The translations under genes and the position numbers were made by a program. From assembly GCF_044594925.1 (NCBI RefSeq), contig NZ_CP138991.1:3410001-3474000 (forward strand): a DNA stretch of 64,000 bases, in the 5' to 3' direction. The DNA comes from Maribacter sp044594925 (lineage in GTDB: Bacteria > Bacteroidota > Bacteroidia > Flavobacteriales > Flavobacteriaceae). Positions 42,901 through 50,567 of this stretch are shown here, one piece after another (the first letter of the stretch is position 1; every line of letters starts with the position of its first letter). The notes beneath the pieces are model-generated. The model did not search any database. It was not told where the DNA came from and was given only the letters and a program-made list of their open reading frames with translations.

Positions 42901-43365
42901 AAGCAAGTTGCCCAATTAGTAAGTAGCTTTACTCAGGAAGATATCCAAAAAATTGAGCAGCATGGCGAATTATCCATTCAAATAGAGAATAAAACTAGTA
43001 TTTTACAGTTACAGGATGTAGAGATTAGCTCTCAGGATATTGAAGGTTGGTTGGTGGCAAATTCAGGGAAAATTACGGTTGCCTTGGATGTTACTATTAC
43101 CGATAGTCTTAGGAAAGAGGGTATCGCTAGGGAATTGGTCAATAGAATTCAAAACTTAAGAAAGGAATCTGGTTTTGAAGTGACTGATAAAATAGCGGTG
43201 AAGATTTTAAAAGATGGTTTTGTAGAGCAGGCGGTTTCTAGTAATATGGAATACATAAAAACGGAAACACTAACAGCAGAACTTGACTTTGAGGAAAAAT
43301 TAGAGATTGGTACTGAAATTGCCTTTGATGAGGTAAACACTAAATTGTTTATAGAAAAACACTAA
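39967..43365 (+). CDS. ileS: isoleucyl-tRNA synthetase, type 2
   Basis: An 1132-residue class I synthetase that charges tRNA-Ile. The length and the absence of a C-terminal zinc-binding cysteine cluster fit the eukaryote-like type 2 IleRS. The HIGH motif reads G55-I56-H57-H58 within SANGMPGIHHVM, so the first and third residues are swapped relative to H-x-G-H. The KMSKR motif is intact (KKMSKRLGN, about 679-687). The editing domain (CP1) spans about 190-400 with FLAWTTTPWTLPSNTAL. Zinc-free anticodon and C-terminal domains follow. It heads the operon ileS, dksA-like, and is followed by lspA. Confidence 0.97.
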   Translation: MKFEEYKGLNLPKVAEEVLSYWKEKDIFEKSISSREGKERYVFFEGPPSANGMPGIHHVMARTIKDIFPRYKTMKGFQVKRKAGWDTHGLPIELGVEKELGITKEDIGTKISVEEYNAACKKAVMRYTDVWNSMTEKVGYWVDMEDPYITYKSKYMESVWWLLKQIYDKGLIYKGYTIQPYSPKAGTGLSSHELNQPGTYQDVTDTTVTAQFKAVEETLPDFLQNEGDIYFLAWTTTPWTLPSNTALTVGAKIAYVLVETYNQYTFEPINVILAKNLVSKQFAGKFYEVEEKPQLLGYTSGAKKIPFYVVKEFKGSDLLEIRYEQLIDYVLPYENAENAFRVIAGDFVTTEDGTGIVHTSPTFGADDALVAKQAVPEIPPLLVLDENGNTVPLVDLQGKFRPELKEFGGKYVKNEYYEDGEAPERSIDVEIAIKLKEENKAFKVEKYVHSYPNCWRTDKPILYYPLDSWFIKVTDIKDRMFALNQTINWKPKATGEGRFGNWLANANDWNLSRSRYWGIPLPIWRTEDGSEQLMIGSVAELKAEMKKAIAAGVLEKDIFEDFVVGDMSEDNYEKIDLHKNIVDQITLVSASGKTMRRESDLIDVWFDSGSMPYAQWHYPFENSDLIDKGETFPADFIAEGVDQTRGWFYTLHTIGTMVFDSVAYKNVVSNGLVLDKEGKKMSKRLGNAVDPFETMDEHGADATRWYMISNANPWDNLKFDTEGIVEVKRKFFGTLYNTYSFFALYANIDAFSYEEGHIPVAERPEIDRWILSELNSLIQLVDAAYEDYEPTKATRAISDFVQENLSNWYVRLCRRRFWKGDYQKDKIAAYQTLYTCLLTISKLSAPVAPFFMDQLYRDLVATTNSENSESVHLANFPVADISLIDKDLETKMSKAQTISSLVLSIRQKEKIKVRQPLQKIMIPVSDENDKEDILAVSDLIKSEVNVKEIELLDDASGILVKRIKPNFKTLGPKYGKDMKQVAQLVSSFTQEDIQKIEQHGELSIQIENKTSILQLQDVEISSQDIEGWLVANSGKITVALDVTITDSLRKEGIARELVNRIQNLRKESGFEVTDKIAVKILKDGFVEQAVSSNMEYIKTETLTAELDFEEKLEIGTEIAFDEVNTKLFIEKH

Positions 43366-43368
43366 AAA

Positions 43369-43752
43369 ATGGCACAAGATTTAAAAATAAGATACTCGGA
43401 TAAAGATTTAGCGGAATTCAGATCGCTAATTGAAGAAAAGATAGAGAAAGCAAAAAGTCACTTAGAGCTCCTTAAAAGTGCTTATATGAACGATAGCAAT
43501 AACGGTACGGATGATACATCCCCCACGTTTAAAGCTTTTGAAGAGGGTTCTAAGACGATGAGCAAAGAGGCAAATACACAGCTTGCAATTAGGCAAGAGA
43601 AGTTTATTAGAGATTTGAAGAATGCAATGTTGCGTATAGAAAATAAGACTTACGGTATTTGTAGAGTTACCGGAAAACTTATAAATAAGGAACGTCTAAA
43701 ATTGGTTCCTCATGCTACACTTAGTATTGAAGCCAAGAACATGCAAAAATAA
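43369..43752 (+). CDS. DksA/TraR-like protein with degenerate zinc finger
   Basis: A 127-residue DksA/TraR family protein, expected to bind RNA polymerase through its secondary channel. The coiled-coil N-terminal part (about 12-90) is followed by the finger region YGICRVTGKLINKERL with LVPHATLSIEAK. Only the first cysteine of the C4 finger remains; the others are Thr or absent. This form is common in Bacteroidota. It starts 3 bases after the ileS stop, so translation is probably coupled. Confidence 0.93.
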   Translation: MAQDLKIRYSDKDLAEFRSLIEEKIEKAKSHLELLKSAYMNDSNNGTDDTSPTFKAFEEGSKTMSKEANTQLAIRQEKFIRDLKNAMLRIENKTYGICRVTGKLINKERLKLVPHATLSIEAKNMQK

Positions 43753-43758
43753 ATGAAG

Positions 43759-43779
43759 CGCCCGTTAAGGGCGTTTTTT
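43759..43779 (+). terminator. Rho-independent terminator of the ileS unit
   Basis: CGCCC-GTTAA-GGGCG followed by six T. It lies 6 bases after the stop of the DksA-like gene and 13 bases before the TTG start of the next gene. Confidence 0.8.
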
Positions 43780-43791
43780 AATTGAATCGGT

Positions 43792-44412
43792 TTGAAGGCC
43801 CTTTGCTTACTTCTGTTAGTTGTTTATTCTTTCTCAGGTTTCGCTCAAAAGCGGGTCGAGAAGAGCGTTTTAGATTCCGATATTTCCAATATACGGATAG
43901 ATGCTAATTCTTGTTTTCAAGTAGTGCTAAGCACTGTTACCTCTCAAGAAATCCGTGTTGAAGCGCAAATGGATGGGGAGTATAGTCCGGATTTAGAATT
44001 GACACTTGTGGAGCAGGGCAACACTTTAGTGGTAAACGCTGGTTTTCACCCAGAGTTTAAGAAACCTAATGATAAGCTTAGTGCTCACAAAGTAGTTTCC
44101 ATCTCCTTGGACATCGCTATTCCCGAATACAAGAACGTAACGCTTTATGGAACGAATACGCGGGTGGTCGCTGATGGGAATTATAAGAAATTGGGTATTA
44201 CCCTTTCCGACGGTTCTTGTAAACTCAGAAATATTACGGAAGTAGTTGAGGTCAAAACCCATAGTGGTAATATTATAATTTATGAAAACGCTGCGGTGAT
44301 AACGGCAGAAAGTAAGTATGGTAAGGTGAGCGATAATCCCATCCCTTCGGGTCATCATCAATATGAGTTGAATACGGTTACAGGTAATATCAAACTACAT
44401 AAAACCGAATAA
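43792..44412 (+). CDS. secreted DUF4097/DUF2807-like protein
   Basis: A 206-residue exported protein with a short signal peptide (MKALCLLLLVVYSFSGFAQ). The remainder has the repeated-strand pattern of a right-handed beta helix or adhesin head (NVTLYGTNTRVVADGNYKK, VEVKTHSGNIIIYE, YELNTVTGNIKLH), as in putative auto-transporter adhesin head domains. The start is TTG at 43792; no ATG precedes the signal peptide. The gene sits between the ileS terminator and lspA. Confidence 0.8.
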   Translation: MKALCLLLLVVYSFSGFAQKRVEKSVLDSDISNIRIDANSCFQVVLSTVTSQEIRVEAQMDGEYSPDLELTLVEQGNTLVVNAGFHPEFKKPNDKLSAHKVVSISLDIAIPEYKNVTLYGTNTRVVADGNYKKLGITLSDGSCKLRNITEVVEVKTHSGNIIIYENAAVITAESKYGKVSDNPIPSGHHQYELNTVTGNIKLHKTE

Positions 44413-44418
44413 TATTTC

Positions 44419-44426
44419 TATTTTTG
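44419..44426 (+). promoter_or_regulatory. -7 element before lspA
   Basis: TATTTTTG matches TAnnTTTG, 18 bases before the lspA ATG and 6 bases after the preceding stop. The -33 TTG is not evident. Confidence 0.58.
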
Positions 44427-44444
44427 CCCTTTGAAAAACAATCC

Positions 44445-45119
44445 ATGAACATTAAAAAGTCGGTTTTACTAATAGTATTGATTCTTATCATAGACCAATG
44501 GAGTAAAATCTATATTAAAACGCACTTTGTTTTAGGAGAATCTGTGGATGTATTCAATTGGTTTAAGATACTATTTATAGAAAATGAAGGAGCTGCATGG
44601 GGGGCTAAACTAAGTGACATACTACCAATATCCGATAGTATTGGCAAACTGGTTTTAACCGTTTTCAGGTTATTTGCCATCTTTGGAATAGGTTATTGGC
44701 TCTATGATGTTATTAAAAAAGAATCTTCTAAAACTTTGATTGTAGCAGTTTCCTTGATTTTTGCTGGTGCTTTAGGTAATATTCTGGATTCTGTCTTTTA
44801 CGGTATCATCTTTAATGATAGTTATAACGAGGTGGCCAGTTTGTTTTCTGATGAACCCTACGGTAAACTTTTTTATGGTAAGGTGGTAGATATGTTATAT
44901 TTCCCGATGGTCGACACTACTTGGCCAGATTGGATGCCTTTCTTTGGGGGAAGTAATTTTAGATTTTTTGAACCTGTTTTTAATATAGCGGATACCGCGA
45001 TAAGCACAGGGGTAGGCATACTACTTGTCTTTAACAAAAGAGCTTTTAAGAACGAGGACGATGAAGCCGTTTTAGGACCTTCTGAAATAAGCGAAGCTCA
45101 GGATGCTTTAAAAGAATAA
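44445..45119 (+). CDS. lspA: lipoprotein signal peptidase II
   Basis: A 224-residue inner-membrane aspartic protease that cleaves prolipoprotein signal peptides before the lipidated cysteine. Four membrane segments are seen. The catalytic aspartates lie in GNILDSVFYG and in FNIADTAISTG. E. coli LspA has 164 residues; the extra length is in the loop after GNILD, as usual in Bacteroidota. The ATG at 44445 (MNIKKSVLLIVLILIIDQWSK) is preferred over an upstream TTG. Its last 22 bases overlap the convergent cyclo-ligase gene. Confidence 0.96.
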   Translation: MNIKKSVLLIVLILIIDQWSKIYIKTHFVLGESVDVFNWFKILFIENEGAAWGAKLSDILPISDSIGKLVLTVFRLFAIFGIGYWLYDVIKKESSKTLIVAVSLIFAGALGNILDSVFYGIIFNDSYNEVASLFSDEPYGKLFYGKVVDMLYFPMVDTTWPDWMPFFGGSNFRFFEPVFNIADTAISTGVGILLVFNKRAFKNEDDEAVLGPSEISEAQDALKE

Positions 45120-45667
45120 GTTTTTTCCGGAGTAATACAATAATCTAGAGGAACATCATCACTGTTAACATCATCGATAATGGTTTCTGCTCCAAAAACA
45201 GAAAGACCTATTTTGAGCACATCGGTCTTGCATTCCTTTAAAAATTGATCATAGAATCCTTTGCCGTAACCTAATCGGTTGCCCATTTTGTCAAAAGCTA
45301 GTAAGGGTAAGAAGACGACATCGAGTTTTTCAGGGTCTATCAAGATACCATTGACCGGTTCTGGGACGCCCCAGTTATTTGTTTTAAATAAGGTGCTGTC
45401 CGTTAGTAAATAATGTTCTAAGGTAGATTTACTAGCAATTTTAGGAACAATGATATTTTTGTCCTTGCCTTGTAAGATGGATATAATGTTGACCGTATCG
45501 ATTTCCATTTTCTCTTGTATGGGGAGAAATATATGGTAGTAGTCAAATGACCAAATAGGAAGTTGTAGTGCGTTATTGGAAATGCTTAAGCTTTGTGAGG
45601 CTAATTGCGCAGGGGTAAGCGATTTTCTGAGCTCAGCATATTTTATGCGTAAATCTTTCTTCAACAT
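45098..45667 (-). CDS. 5-formyltetrahydrofolate cyclo-ligase
   Basis: A 189-residue enzyme that converts 5-formyl-THF to 5,10-methenyl-THF with ATP. The N-terminal basic region (KKDLRIKYAELRKSL), IIVPKI, and the glycine-rich signature RLGYGKGFYDQFL (about 131-143) with a late DVPLDYCITPEK mark the family. The gene end overlaps the lspA end by 22 bases (convergent). The annotated length is normal. Confidence 0.94.
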   Translation of the reverse strand: MLKKDLRIKYAELRKSLTPAQLASQSLSISNNALQLPIWSFDYYHIFLPIQEKMEIDTVNIISILQGKDKNIIVPKIASKSTLEHYLLTDSTLFKTNNWGVPEPVNGILIDPEKLDVVFLPLLAFDKMGNRLGYGKGFYDQFLKECKTDVLKIGLSVFGAETIIDDVNSDDVPLDYCITPEKTYSFKAS

Positions 45668-45701
45668 GGTTGAAAAATGATTGTGTTCATGCCTAAATCA
45701 T

Positions 45702-45788
45702 TTATTCTTTTCCTGCGACTGCAAAAAATACTTTGAAGAACAACATTAAAATTAAATATGTGCCTAAAGTGATGATATAACTTTCCAT
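45702..45788 (-). CDS. possible 28-residue single-pass membrane peptide
   Basis: A short ORF on the minus strand codes for MESYIITLGTYLILMLFFK followed by VFFAVAGKE. It has one hydrophobic helix, a charged end and its own stop. It lies 34 bases upstream of the cyclo-ligase start, in the same direction. The upstream sequence has TTGACAATT and TACATTTA, an imperfect promoter with short spacing. The match to the small-membrane-protein pattern and the codon use favour a real gene; conservation cannot be tested here. Confidence 0.42.
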   Translation of the reverse strand: MESYIITLGTYLILMLFFKVFFAVAGKE

Positions 45789-46151
45789 ATAACCGGGGTT
45801 TTGTTCTTTGTTAAATGTAGGTAAAATAATTGTCAATTTTCCTTGAAGTGTACGTTTTTATCGATTAAAAGCGGTTTTTTTTGAAAAAATTAACTTTAAG
45901 AATAATGTAGAGATTTTTTATTTATTATAACTATTTGATTTTTAAATACTTATATAAAAGGTAATTTTATTCAAAGAGAAAAATAAATTTCACTACAACA
46001 GGCAGAAAAGATAAAAACCTTATTAAAACACAGGTAATGCTTTAATTCAAGAAATAAAATCACGTTAAAAGTTAGAAAATTGGTTCCCAATTTATCAAAA
46101 CAGAGTAATTTCAACTGTAATTTTATATTAGTAAGTTTCCATCAGTTTTTT
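45789..46151. other. AT-rich gap before uvrC
   Basis: A 363-base gap with no ORF, repeat or convincing hairpin. Close to uvrC a TAATTTTA (46118-46125) lies 26 bases before the ATG and could be a weak -7 element. A TTG start at 46080 in the uvrC frame would add 24 residues unlike UvrC. Confidence 0.5.
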
Positions 46152-47939
46152 ATGTCTAAAATTCCCATTGATGTTCAATTAACTTCACTTCCTACAAATC
46201 CGGGAGTTTATCAGTTCTATGATTTGGAGGGAACTATCTTATATGTAGGCAAGGCTAAGAACCTAAAAAAGAGGGTATCGTCTTATTTTACCAAAAATCA
46301 TGAGTATGGTAAGACCAGAGTGCTCGTCAAGAAAATAGAGGCGATAAAACATATTGTTGTTCCTACGGAATCGGACGCTTTATTACTGGAAAATAATCTT
46401 ATAAAAAAGTATAGGCCAAGGTATAACGTGTTATTAAAGGATGATAAGTCCTACCCCTGGATTTGTTTGAAAAATGAAAGATTTCCAAGGCTGTTTCCAA
46501 CACGAAAGTTGATAAAGGACGGTTCGGAGTATTTTGGTCCTTATACCAGCATGAAGACGGTACGCACACTATTAGACCTTATAAAGAGTGTTTATCCGTT
46601 ACGTACCTGCAAGTATGATCTTTCTCGTGAAAAAATAAAGGCTGGTAAGTACAAAGTCTGTCTGGAATACCATTTAGGGAATTGTAAAGGGCCTTGCGAG
46701 GACTTACAAACAGAGGAGGAGTACAATCGTCAAATTGCTGATATTAGAGAGATAGTTAAGGGAAATTTCAAATCTTCCTTGCAGTATTTCAAAGGACAGA
46801 TGAAAAATTTGGCTGCGGATATGCGCTTTGAGGAGGCCCAACAGATAAAGGAAAAGATAGATATATTAGAAAATTACCAAGTGAAATCTACTATTGTTAA
46901 TCCTAAGATTAGTAATGTGGATGTATTTTCCATTATTTCCGATAATGCGTTTGCCTATGTGAATTTCCTTCAACTTTCCCATGGATCCATTGTGCGTTCG
47001 CATACCATGGAAATAAAGAAAAAATTAGACGAGAAGGACGAAGAACTGTTACAATTGGCCATTGTGGAAATTCGACAACGCTTTAATTCTAAGTCAAAGG
47101 AGCTGTACCTGCCTTTTAAGGTAACACTAGATGCAGCCTTGAAAATAACACTACCCAAATTAGGTGATAAGAAAAGAATCTTGGAGCTTTCCGAGCGCAA
47201 CGCAAAGTTTTTTAGACAGGAGCGATTTAATCAAATAAAGATTATAGATCCGGACCGGCATACCAATAGAATTATGGCCCAAATGCAGAAAGACTTAAGG
47301 TTGTCTGCAGAACCCAGGCATATAGAATGTTTTGATAATAGTAATATACAGGGAAGTAATCCGGTCGCCGCCTGTGTGGTATTTAGAAATGGAAAACCGT
47401 CTAAAAAAGAGTACAGACATTACAATATTAAAACGGTAATTGGTCCAGATGATTTTGCCTCTATGGAAGAGGTAGTGTATAGAAGGTATAAAAGATTGCT
47501 AGAAGAAGAAGTTCCTTTGCCGCAGCTCATCGTAATCGATGGTGGAAAAGGGCAGTTATCTTCGGCCTTAAAAAGTTTGGATATTTTAGAATTGAGAGGA
47601 AAAATTGCAATAATAGGAATAGCTAAGAGGTTGGAAGAAATATACTTTCCTGAAGACCCCATTCCGCTTTATTTGGATAAGAAATCTGAAAGCCTGAAAA
47701 TAATTCAACAATTACGTAACGAGGCACATAGATTCGGGATTACTTTTCATAGAAATAAAAGAAGTAAAGCAGCAATAAATTCCGAACTTGAAGGTATTAA
47801 AGGAATAGGAGAAAAAACCGCAAAAGAATTGCTCAAGCATTTTAAGTCGGTTAAAAGGATAAAAGAAGCTTCATTGCCAAGCATAACTGAAGTTATAGGA
47901 GCAGCCAAAGCCAAAATTGTGTATGAAACTTTTCAGTAA
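46152..47939 (+). CDS. uvrC: excinuclease ABC subunit C
   Basis: A 595-residue UvrC, the nuclease that makes both incisions in nucleotide excision repair. The GIY-YIG domain (PGVYQFYDLEGTILYVGKAKNLKKR, written in parts: PGVYQF and ILYVGKAKN) is at about 15-95, the UVR domain at about 205-240, the RNase H-like nuclease domain at about 380-530 (ECFDNSNIQGSNPVA, VIDGGKGQL) and the helix-hairpin-helix tail at 560-595 (GIKGIGEKTAKELLKHF). The ATG at 46152 begins MSKIPIDVQ, as in homologues. The end overlaps the patatin gene by 17 bases. Confidence 0.97.
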   Translation: MSKIPIDVQLTSLPTNPGVYQFYDLEGTILYVGKAKNLKKRVSSYFTKNHEYGKTRVLVKKIEAIKHIVVPTESDALLLENNLIKKYRPRYNVLLKDDKSYPWICLKNERFPRLFPTRKLIKDGSEYFGPYTSMKTVRTLLDLIKSVYPLRTCKYDLSREKIKAGKYKVCLEYHLGNCKGPCEDLQTEEEYNRQIADIREIVKGNFKSSLQYFKGQMKNLAADMRFEEAQQIKEKIDILENYQVKSTIVNPKISNVDVFSIISDNAFAYVNFLQLSHGSIVRSHTMEIKKKLDEKDEELLQLAIVEIRQRFNSKSKELYLPFKVTLDAALKITLPKLGDKKRILELSERNAKFFRQERFNQIKIIDPDRHTNRIMAQMQKDLRLSAEPRHIECFDNSNIQGSNPVAACVVFRNGKPSKKEYRHYNIKTVIGPDDFASMEEVVYRRYKRLLEEEVPLPQLIVIDGGKGQLSSALKSLDILELRGKIAIIGIAKRLEEIYFPEDPIPLYLDKKSESLKIIQQLRNEAHRFGITFHRNKRSKAAINSELEGIKGIGEKTAKELLKHFKSVKRIKEASLPSITEVIGAAKAKIVYETFQ

Positions 47940-50232
47940 GGATATATCAGGGAGCGTTTTGGGCATAAGGGTGATTTATCTTATAGCCATGTTTTGCTTT
48001 AGTCTTGGCATTAGCGCTCAGGTAGCGAGTGATTCAAAGGAGGTAAAAGTGGGCTTGGTACTCAGTGGCGGAGGCGCAAAAGGACTGGCCCATATTGGTG
48101 CCTTAAAGGTAATTGAAGAGGCTGGCGTTCAAATAGATTATATAGGAGGGACAAGTATGGGGGCTATTATCGGGGCTTTGTATGCCTCAGGTTATTCAGC
48201 ATCAGAACTAGATTCTTTATTTAGAAATACGGATTTCTATGGTCTAATACAGGATAATTTGCCTAGAAATGCCAAAACGTTTTATGAGAAGGAAGATTCT
48301 GAACGCTATGCGCTGACATTGCCTTTTGATAATTTTAAGGTTGCTGTACCTCCTGCTTATTCCGGAGGTCAAAATATTTATAATGAATTGATACGTCTTT
48401 TGTACCATGTTAAGGATATAAACGATTTTTCACAACTACCTATTCCATTCGTATGCGTTGCAACGGATATTGAAACGGGGAAAGAAGTAATATTAAATTC
48501 AGGTTATTTGCCAGAAGTAATTATGGCCAGTGGAACATTGCCTTCTCTTTTTGAGCCCTCTACCATAGATGATAAGGTCTTGATAGATGGGGGTGTTGTC
48601 AACAATTATCCAATAGAAAAAGTAAAGGAAATGGGCGCTGATGTCATCATTGGTGTTGATGTTCAACACGGTTTGTCCAATAGGGAAGAGCTGCTTTCTG
48701 CAACGGAAATTCTGTTGCAAATCAACAATTATAGAACTGTTGAGGATATGGTTGAAAAAACAGAAAAAACAGATATCTATATAAAACCGCAAATTGAAAA
48801 TTACTCGGTTATAGAGTTTAACAAGGCTGATGAAATAATTAAGAGCGGAGAATCGGCTGCCGTTCAAAAGTTGAGTGAGTTACAGGAGATTGCATCAAAG
48901 TCCAGAAAAGTAAAAGAACCGTTCGAGGCTATAGGATTAAAAGATTCCATAATGATAAATCGATTAATTATCACAGGGGATGATAATTATACACGGGGAT
49001 ACGTCAAGGGTAAGCTGAGGTTTAAACTAGGGGAGAAGGTCACTTTCGAGAAATTACAGCAGGGCATAAGTAATCTTTCGGCCACTGGTAATTTTAGTAC
49101 TAGCAGATATAAATTAGTTTCAAACGGTTTGGGGGAAGATTTAATCTTAAGACTAGAGGAATCACCGAACAAAACTTTTTTCAGAATAGGAGCACATTAT
49201 GATGATCTGTACAAGAGTGCTGCCATCTTAAATTACACGAAGAAAGATTTGGCCTTTAAGAACGATGTCGTATCATTAGATTTGATTTTAGGGGATAACG
49301 TAAGATATAATTTTGAATATTATATAGATAAAGGAAGTTACTGGAGTTTTGGGATAAATTCTAGGTTCAATGATTTTGAAGAGGAGATTGATTTTAATAT
49401 TATCAGGAATAATTTTGATGTTCCTATCGGTACCAATGTTAATACTATAAATCTAGATGTCACGGATTTCACGAACCAGATGTATGTACAAACTGTTTTA
49501 AGGGAGGAATTTGCATTTGAATTAGGTGTTGAGCACAAATTTTTGAAATACAGTACAAGAACCTTGGCTGATTTTTCTAACACAACTGCCGAGAATGCCC
49601 TTACATTAGGTTCTTCCTCAGAAAGAGCTTTTTTTGAAAAAAGTAATTTTTTCAGTACCTATGGAAAGTTAAGATTTGACACCTATGATGATAAGTATTT
49701 CCCTACTAAAGGATTGTTTTTTGATGGGGATTTTCATTATTACCTTTTGTCATCGGATTTTAATGAAAACTTTAAGGATTTCTCGGTGTCAAAGGCAAGG
49801 ATGGGAACAGCCTTTCCATTGGCGAAAAATCTTTCCCTTAATGTAGAAACGGAAGGAGGTTTTAAGTTGGGAACATCAGGTGTTACTTCGTTCGATTTTG
49901 TTCTCGGTGGCTTTGGCACTAATTTAATTAACAACTTTATTCCTTTTTATGGGTACGACTTTTTGAGTTTGCCCGGGAACAGTTACGTAAAGGCATATGC
50001 CAGGTTAGATTATGAATTTGCAAAGAAAAACCACTTTTTATTTGCAGCGAATTTTGCTAATGTGGAGGATGATATATTTAGAACAGGAGAATGGTTTACT
50101 ACCCCGGATTTTTCGGGTTATGGTATTGGTTATGGTTGGGAATCTTTCTTAGGCCCTGTGCAAGTCATTTATTCTTGGTCTCCAGAAGGAGATAATTATA
50201 ATGTATTCTTTAGTCTTGGATATTGGTTCTAG
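47923..50232 (+). CDS. patatin-like phospholipase with outer-membrane barrel
   Basis: A 769-residue exported protein. A signal-like segment (VIYLIAMFCFSLGISAQ) precedes a patatin domain at about 43-235: oxyanion GGGAKG, nucleophile Ser78 in GTSMG, and the catalytic Asp in DGGVVNNYP. A POTRA-like part (about 315-385) and a BamA-type surface antigen barrel follow to the C-terminal aromatic residue (SLGYWF). Such proteins act as outer-membrane esterases that may release or expose their enzyme domain. The ATG at 47923 lies inside uvrC (17-base overlap), so the two genes are translationally linked. Confidence 0.94.
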   Translation: MKLFSKDISGSVLGIRVIYLIAMFCFSLGISAQVASDSKEVKVGLVLSGGGAKGLAHIGALKVIEEAGVQIDYIGGTSMGAIIGALYASGYSASELDSLFRNTDFYGLIQDNLPRNAKTFYEKEDSERYALTLPFDNFKVAVPPAYSGGQNIYNELIRLLYHVKDINDFSQLPIPFVCVATDIETGKEVILNSGYLPEVIMASGTLPSLFEPSTIDDKVLIDGGVVNNYPIEKVKEMGADVIIGVDVQHGLSNREELLSATEILLQINNYRTVEDMVEKTEKTDIYIKPQIENYSVIEFNKADEIIKSGESAAVQKLSELQEIASKSRKVKEPFEAIGLKDSIMINRLIITGDDNYTRGYVKGKLRFKLGEKVTFEKLQQGISNLSATGNFSTSRYKLVSNGLGEDLILRLEESPNKTFFRIGAHYDDLYKSAAILNYTKKDLAFKNDVVSLDLILGDNVRYNFEYYIDKGSYWSFGINSRFNDFEEEIDFNIIRNNFDVPIGTNVNTINLDVTDFTNQMYVQTVLREEFAFELGVEHKFLKYSTRTLADFSNTTAENALTLGSSSERAFFEKSNFFSTYGKLRFDTYDDKYFPTKGLFFDGDFHYYLLSSDFNENFKDFSVSKARMGTAFPLAKNLSLNVETEGGFKLGTSGVTSFDFVLGGFGTNLINNFIPFYGYDFLSLPGNSYVKAYARLDYEFAKKNHFLFAANFANVEDDIFRTGEWFTTPDFSGYGIGYGWESFLGPVQVIYSWSPEGDNYNVFFSLGYWF

Positions 50233-50338
50233 GGTTAAGAGCCGCAGATGCCCTAAAAAACATCTTAACAAATTCCCAATAAAGTCTACCAAGTGTGAAT
50301 TACTGTTAAGGTAAGCGTTAAAGTACGTTAAAAGCTAC

Positions 50339-50367
50339 TTGGCTACCATTTTGTTGTCTTAATTTTA
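50339..50367 (+). promoter_or_regulatory. promoter candidate of the predicted small RNA
   Basis: TTG (50339-50341), 18 bases, TAATTTTA (50360-50367). The spacing is right and the -7 box differs from TAnnTTTG only in the last base. The same TAATTTTA occurs 18 bases before the gene at 50568 and 26 bases before uvrC. Confidence 0.5.
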
Positions 50368-50371
50368 CATC

Positions 50372-50473
50372 AGTAAGGGGTGGTTCCCTTACAACTTTAA
50401 GTATTGGTTTTTCATAATTTAAAGTTTGGTTGGTTATTTAGGAAAAGCCCAGTTTTAAAACTGGGCTTTTTTT
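50372..50473 (+). ncRNA. predicted structured small RNA, about 100 nt
   Basis: In the 335-base gap between the patatin gene and the DUF3108 operon, a promoter is followed by three ordered hairpins: GTAAGGG/CCCTTAC (50373-50379 with 50386-50392, loop GTGGTT), AACTTTAA/TTAAAGTT (50393-50400 with 50419-50426), and a perfect terminator AAAAGCCCAGTTTT/AAAACTGGGCTTTT (50443-50470) with extra T. There is no ORF in this stretch. The promoter-to-terminator layout is that of an independent small RNA. It matches no RNA family that I can recognise. It could alternatively be a long terminator region of the patatin gene. Confidence 0.5.
50443..50473 (+). terminator. Rho-independent terminator at the end of the small RNA
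   Basis: AAAAGCCCAGTTTT directly followed by AAAACTGGGCTTTT and three more T: a perfect 14-base palindromic stem with T-run. It would end the small RNA and any read-through from the patatin gene. Confidence 0.88.
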
Positions 50474-50567
50474 ATACAATACTTTGGAATAAAATTTGTT
50501 TAAGATACTGTTAAGTATAGTATAGGTACTACTTCAATTTGTAATTTTAACCTGTAAACCCCTTGTT

